Source: Labyrinthula sp. Ha
Taxonomy: Eukaryota; Sar; Bigyra; Labyrinthulida; Labyrinthulaceae
Assembly: GCA_015227615.1 (NCBI GenBank)
Contig: JAALGZ010000007.1
Span: 186,001-250,000 of the forward strand
Length of the DNA stretch: 64,000 nucleotides
Direction: 5' to 3'
Shown here: positions 58,701-64,000 of the stretch, piece after piece
Numbering within the stretch: the stretch's first letter is position 1
Layout of the letters: each line of letters begins with the position of its first letter
The notes under the pieces: model-generated
Databases searched by the model: none
Told to the model about the DNA's origin: nothing
Seen by the model: only the letters and a program-made list of their open reading frames with translations
Program-made: the position numbers and the translations under genes

Positions 58701-61700
58701 CATTTATAGAAAAAGTTTCTTGAGTTCAGGTTTTTTGGGGAAATCGAGAATCGCCAAGTGTTAAAAATGTTTTACCTAGATTAAAAAAGACATCGCACCA
58801 TACCAATGGAAATTAAATCCATGGAAAATCTTAAAATGTTCATTGAGTATTCATAATCATATTAGCATTCTTCTTTTACGATGCAGTTAGGAGAGATCAT
58901 CAAAGAAGAGGAACCTAAAAAAAATAAAACTAAGAGGCAAAAAATTGAGGAAACACGGTCGAATACAGAAGAAAAGAATAAAAAAAGCAATGATTCTTGT
59001 TAACAACTAAACCTGAAAGAAAAGTTCCCAAGGATCAACCATGTTGCTTAAAACTTAAAGGAAATCTTAGGCACTCTAAGGAATAGTCAGTAAAATTCTA
59101 AGAATAAGTACCGGCACTCTTCTGGATGAATCTGATGAATGCTCTTCTATTTAGAAAAAACCGGAGTACGATGTACAAAACACAAGATTAGGTTCAGTAA
59201 ATTATCAAATACATATCAACCTTCCTGATACCATGAATTTAATAACTGTTAATTAAGGAATATTAAGATCAACTTAACCAGATGTACAGATTGCTTAGGA
59301 AAAGATCGTATATATACACAAACTAGATCAGGTACCACCTCTGGCTGAATTTGATTTGTTGATAATTTATTCATAAATTATTTACCCCAGCTATTTTATT
59401 GGCTGTTTTTGATAATTACCCAGATGTTTTGTTCTAGTATTCATTATCAATAGATAATAGAAATCAATTTAAATCTATTTGATACTTGTTAAAAGTTCAG
59501 CTTTCTTGTTGATGATCTGAGCCAAAATAATCACTTAATTATTATTTTTTTTTGGCCAAGGTACTTCAAATTACGTAGTTATTAAAAACTTCATTCAGAA
59601 AATGAAATCTACAACTATAAGTGGTACTTCAGGAAGATTTATTACTAATATAGTATAGATGAGCAGTTTTTTTATCTAGTACCTAACAACATGATATCAC
59701 GCACAAGTTATAAATGTTTTCCCTATACCAAAGGTAAGCAGCGGAACAGATTATGCACATCACTATTATATGGTGCGTGGTCAATTCTGAAGGATACAAA
59801 AAGAAATTAAGATAACGAGGAGTCCTTTTCATATTTTCCAAGCTATCCCGGATAAAGTAGTACATTATGGGTGTACTGAAAGCTGAGCAATACAAATAGT
59901 TTTGGGTTATACAAGACATAAATTACACAACAACCTTCGTGTAGCTACCTTAGACATATATGTAATAAACGCCTGGAATAAACTGGCTCCAAGCTGAGGG
60001 AACAAGAGTCATTGATAGGACATGGACTGGTAAGTTTATTGAGCATATCAAGAGATAAAAAGTGAATTGCACCTCAAGTGCCCTGTTTAGATCAATACAT
60101 TCCTTTTGAGAAGGTGCAAAATAACACCAGAGTGTGGTTTTTACATTCTTTTCAAAGAATGCTTATTAAGCTTTGATTATCTACATATTTTGTACTTCTA
60201 AGTTTGACCAATGTTATAGGCATAGAATTGATCTCCAAAGAGGTTGAAATTATGCTTAATAGGTCATGCATGTTTTCACGTCAAGAGTTAAAACTCTATT
60301 TCATGAATGTGTGACTAAGGGAATCGGGTTAAATAATTTTTAGAAGATAAAAGCTATTAAAATAAAACACTTATCTCAGTGACTATATTGATAAAATATA
60401 TTAATGCGGCACTCAACATAGAATTATATTGATCTATGAAGCATTCCGTATTTTACAAAATATGATATCAAACTTTTATGGGTACTTCAAAAGACACAAG
60501 TTTAGTGAAATAATTGTACATCTACAAAATAAAAGAAGGCTGAGAAAATTTTGGGTCGAATTATTTATGTAGAAAAGGTTAGGGTCTTTGTTACTATTTG
60601 ATTAAAACTAAGTTAATAGTCGCATGAGCTTGGTATAAACCCAGGTGTAATATAATTGTTGCACCATAAGACTTCATCTAAATACTGCTAAGAATCACCT
60701 AAAAACGGAAATTATACTGAAAGTGTGTTGTATATATATTAGTGGTTTGAGTCATGCATTTATTATGTTGATATTCACTACTACTGTCACTACTGCATAA
60801 AGACTTAAAACTTTGATAATGTTGAGTCAAACAGGCACTTATTTGCACAAGGGGAATGGATAATTTGAACTATTCTTCTAATATATTTAGATACGTACTA
60901 CAATAGTGGAGAAATAAAAATCCAAGAGAAACTCAATGTGCTCGCATAAAGTGACTCGAAATTAGCCGCATTTACTACTTGAAACATATATTGATTTTCT
61001 AGTTGATACTAAGAAACGAACGGTTGAAGTTTTAAGGAATCTTGACGTGAGTGACAAAAGTTAGCGTTGCACTCAACTAAATAATACAATGATAGCTTAA
61101 GCACTCCTATCACTGAAAAATTCAATTTAGGTAAGATTAATGAAATGACAAGCATATGAAAATGTCCCGAAATAATTTGGCTGTTCGGCGGCATAAATGA
61201 GCATGTAACAGTCGAATTTTGATATGATGCTGTCCATCTATTATGATTTCAACTGTTTAACTGTTGTGATTGTTACAATAAACTAAAAAACAGAAACTCT
61301 ATATTGAGATGATCAAAATATTGTAATCTCACGTATTCGAGGCATGTAAGATAATCTTCTCCTTTTCATCACTGATAGTTCGTACAGCAATGCGCCTATT
61401 AGCAGAACTGTCTGTGATTATGCATTTCTATTGGATAAGAATCCGTTGACTAATAAAAGCAAGAGAACTAAAATCTCTCAGCATTCTGTACATAGTACTT
61501 TTTTTGAAAATCTACCCAGAGCAAATATATGGAATGTGTCACCAATAATAATAGGGGCATTAGGCAAAGAATGTCTCGACCACTTCTGTCAGATTTATCT
61601 TTAGCGTTTTCACATATATGGTACGATAGCCTACACTCCGAAGCTTCGCTTAACTTCTCATGTAAGCAGTTAACTTGAAAATTTTATCCGTTATAGTTCC

Positions 61701-62799
61701 CCATTTCTTGTGCTTCATCTCTAAGTCAATGTATGACTCTATGTTTGTGATTCTTCTTAACTTTCACTTCACAATATTGTTGACAGTGGATTGTGCATGT
61801 AAGAATAAAGTATTTCTAATTACATAGTACCACTTGTCTCTGTACTAATAGTTTAGCTTATAGAGCAGTAAACTGAAATATTTTCCAGTAACAGCCATCC
61901 ATGAAAAATTAAATTATAGAATTATACATACCCCCTCCACTGTACATAGCTCAATAAAATATTTTAAATTCTAAATTCTCTGTCTCTCTTCTTCACTAAA
62001 TATTCTGAAGATACTCTATACTTTTTTCAATGCTACTCATAGATCACCACTAATTCGTAGACTACTGATGATTCATGTCAATAACTTTATATTTATTTCT
62101 AGTAACCAATTGATTTTTCATAATCTATTATATGCTAGGACAAACAACACCCAGCATATCAACTTAAGAAATCATAGTCAAATCATTAGCTAAATTAAAC
62201 TTACCGTTTCTCACCTTATTATTATACTAATCGCGTAAGTGATTCTATTTATTTCTCCTTATTTTGAAGCCAAAGTGATTGATCTATTTTCTACTAGGAT
62301 TACATGTCTGGTTTATCCTATCCCTTCTAAATTAGCACATGAAGCACCATATGAATCTCAAGTCCCAACCTCTACCTTCAATTCAGTATCTAAGGTGGTA
62401 GTAAATATGGGAAAGTTTAGTTATTAGTTTATTAAAACCTTTATTGCTCTTTCTAACTCCAGTCTAAATATGATGCCAGAATTGACTTTCGAGAAATTGG
62501 TTTTACATCTTCTTATTTAACCTCGTGTCCACACCTGATGTGCTATGTTGTGTCTCGAGGGAGCAATATGTCTTTTCTCATACTGCAATTAGACTATTGG
62601 CTAACTTACGTTACATCAAGTCTGGTTGGCTCACTTTGTTATCATCCATGAACATATGTTTGTTGCATCAGTGATCATTTTCTTCTAGCAGATCTCCAAT
62701 TTTCAAATCTAGTACACAGTGTGGTCATGTTAAGAACATACCATGGTAGAATTAGCGACATTATTACTGGATATGTGAGTTTTTTTTTTCTTTTTATTC
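55717..62799. other. gene desert
   Basis: About 7 kb with no gene I can support. A minus-strand frame at 58183-58458 is protein-like but unmatched. Near 56510-56690 a plus-strand stretch rich in Arg, Lys and Ala reads open for about 50 codons. Either may be element debris. Confidence 0.45.
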
Positions 62800-64000
62800 A
62801 GCAGTATTTCTAGAATAAACCGGTTTGAGTTTTTGCAACTAATTTGAAGTCCCAGTAAGATAAGTAGACGGACTCTGCACTTACGTTAAACATTAATATG
62901 CGCTGCAAAATGTCCGTTATCTTTTTTATTTGTACTCCAACGGAATTATCGGTAATGTGGTATTTTCTTACAATTGTAACACTGTGCTTCTCCAACTTTT
63001 CGTAAACAATATATTTATTCCCTTCAATCCATTCTGATTTTCTTTGACATAATGTCACGGAATATAATCTGGTTAAGTTTTAATTTATCCAGATCTATAT
63101 TTTGTCATATCCATCTTGCAATGGGATTTCACAACACATGACTTTATATGATAAAATCGCGAAGACTCTTCAAAAGATATAAAGTCGATACGTGAACTTC
63201 TAACTAGTATTTTTTTAAGTGATTTAACTTGAACTTTAGTGAGGGCAAGCATTCCGTAGCTTAACCAAAATACATGAGAGTTTCTTATGTTATCTTTCTT
63301 ACACATTTATGGTATAAAGTACTATCTATTGCAAATAAAAATTTAATTAATAATCTCTTAGTTGGGGTATCATGCTGAGTGATTGCTCGATGCAAATAAT
63401 CTTCCATAGTGCTCAAATTTTTCTGACTCTGCAGCAACTCCAGCTCACTTTGTTGCTTCATGTTGTGAAATCATTCAAAAAAAATTTGCAAACATTTCTA
63501 CATTGCATTTTCGTTTTTACTTGTAAACGGGTTGCCTAGTTCATGTATGTCTCCCACCAATATTGGATTCTGTTCGGACTCATATAATGAAACGTTCTGT
63601 TTTTTCTCTCTTGTCATGGCAGATGCATAGAAAGTGATTAGCAAATTCGAGCAGAGGGTTACTTAACTCCTCTGTTTTAAAATATTGGCAATGATTTTAC
63701 GAAGGTGTCTTTCCTTGACTCTTCGTCTTTCATCAAACCTCGCTTATCAATCTCTTCTTGGCGTTATTTACTGGGACTTGAAGGCCAAGTGGAGTTTCAA
63801 TATTCTCCTCTACAGTGAGCAGATCAGAGGATATGGTCATAAATGGTAAGGTTGTGTCCAAGATCCGTACAAACCTAAGTTAATAAAACGAAGTGGCAAT
63901 TACTTTCCTTATACTCGGAACCAAATGTTCGGGGGCAAAATATTTAATTTGTTCTAGGTTTCTTAGCTCTAATGTAAATTCAATTGTGGGAAAAAATGGG
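62800..64000 (-). mobile_element. fossil LTR-retroelement-like gag region
   Basis: On the minus strand, short gag-like stretches lie between about 63450 and 63300 (helical and rich in Gln, Glu and Lys). Near 62957-62981 there is a CCHC-knuckle-like CYNCKKIPHY. Knuckles of this sort end the gag part of Copia- and Gypsy-type elements. I see no clear protease, integrase or reverse transcriptase, and no terminal repeats within the window. The element is old and badly broken, with several interruptions, and may run past the right edge. Confidence 0.35.

Noticed and set aside
62810-63306. Mitochondrial ribosomal protein L16-like pattern on the minus strand
   Set aside because: A few residues could be aligned to L16, but the GKGKG core is absent, and a CCHC-knuckle-like stretch downstream fits a retroelement gag better.
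1-64000. CRISPR arrays, tRNA or rRNA genes
   Set aside because: No regularly spaced direct repeats and no tRNA-like B-box with a matching acceptor stem were seen. Isolated ggttcaaatc words (for example near 34611) lack the rest of a tRNA.

Overview
This window looks like AT-rich nuclear DNA from a eukaryote, most likely an early-diverging fungus or a close relative of fungi. The evidence is a Zn2Cys6 binuclear-cluster transcription factor (a fungal hallmark), a Bmt6-type 25S rRNA methyltransferase-like gene, nucleus-encoded mitochondrial proteins (tryptophanyl-tRNA synthetase, complex III hinge protein, methylcrotonyl-CoA carboxylase beta), and a CARM1/PRMT4 arginine methyltransferase, which is absent from budding yeast. 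The species cannot be named from the sequence.

The most striking property is the introns. I could place 14 GT-AG introns with good support, and all are 27-31 nt long. Thirteen start GTA and twelve end TAG. Several lie between gene pieces that otherwise look like separate ORFs. Two 27-nt introns keep the frame open and would be mistaken for coding sequence. Splicing these out restores textbook motifs: the RecQ Walker A, the Amt GG-loop, the MCC beta PNA-K-I-G-V-M core and the QCR6 C-terminal helix.

Layout. 0-7.7 kb is transposon territory: a decayed MULE (about 1.2-3.2 kb) and a hAT element (3474-7730) with 8-bp target duplications, inserted in a 52-bp tandem repeat just upstream of a gene. 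7.9-10.6 kb holds an SRPBCC-like gene and, convergent to it, a Bmt6-like gene that reads well but carries two in-frame TAA codons. 10.8-12.3 kb has decayed LRR-like coding sequence. 15.9-20 kb is a gene island: mitochondrial TrpRS, an N-formylglutamate amidohydrolase-family protein whose 3' end overlaps it, QCR6, and the Zn2Cys6 factor. 25.9-30.6 kb is a second island: RecQ helicase and CARM1 diverging from a spacer of about 96 bp, then a small coiled-coil gene with micro-exons, then a 539-aa unknown protein ending 5 bp away on the other strand. 36.1-37.1 kb is an internally deleted relative of the hAT element. 37.9-41.7 kb carries MCC beta and an ammonium transporter. 43.4-43.9 kb may hold two small overlapping convergent genes. 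45.7-47.5 kb holds a triple degenerate-glutaredoxin protein and an unknown protein. 55.2-55.7 kb holds an acidic unknown protein. The right end (62.8-64 kb) has a broken retroelement gag-like region.

The genes do not form a single pathway. They are scattered housekeeping functions: mitochondrial translation, respiration and leucine catabolism; chromatin and DNA maintenance; nitrogen uptake. Genes within an island are packed tightly (gaps of 5-100 bp, overlapping 3' ends, tiny introns), yet the islands are separated by 4-8 kb deserts in which I see no genes.
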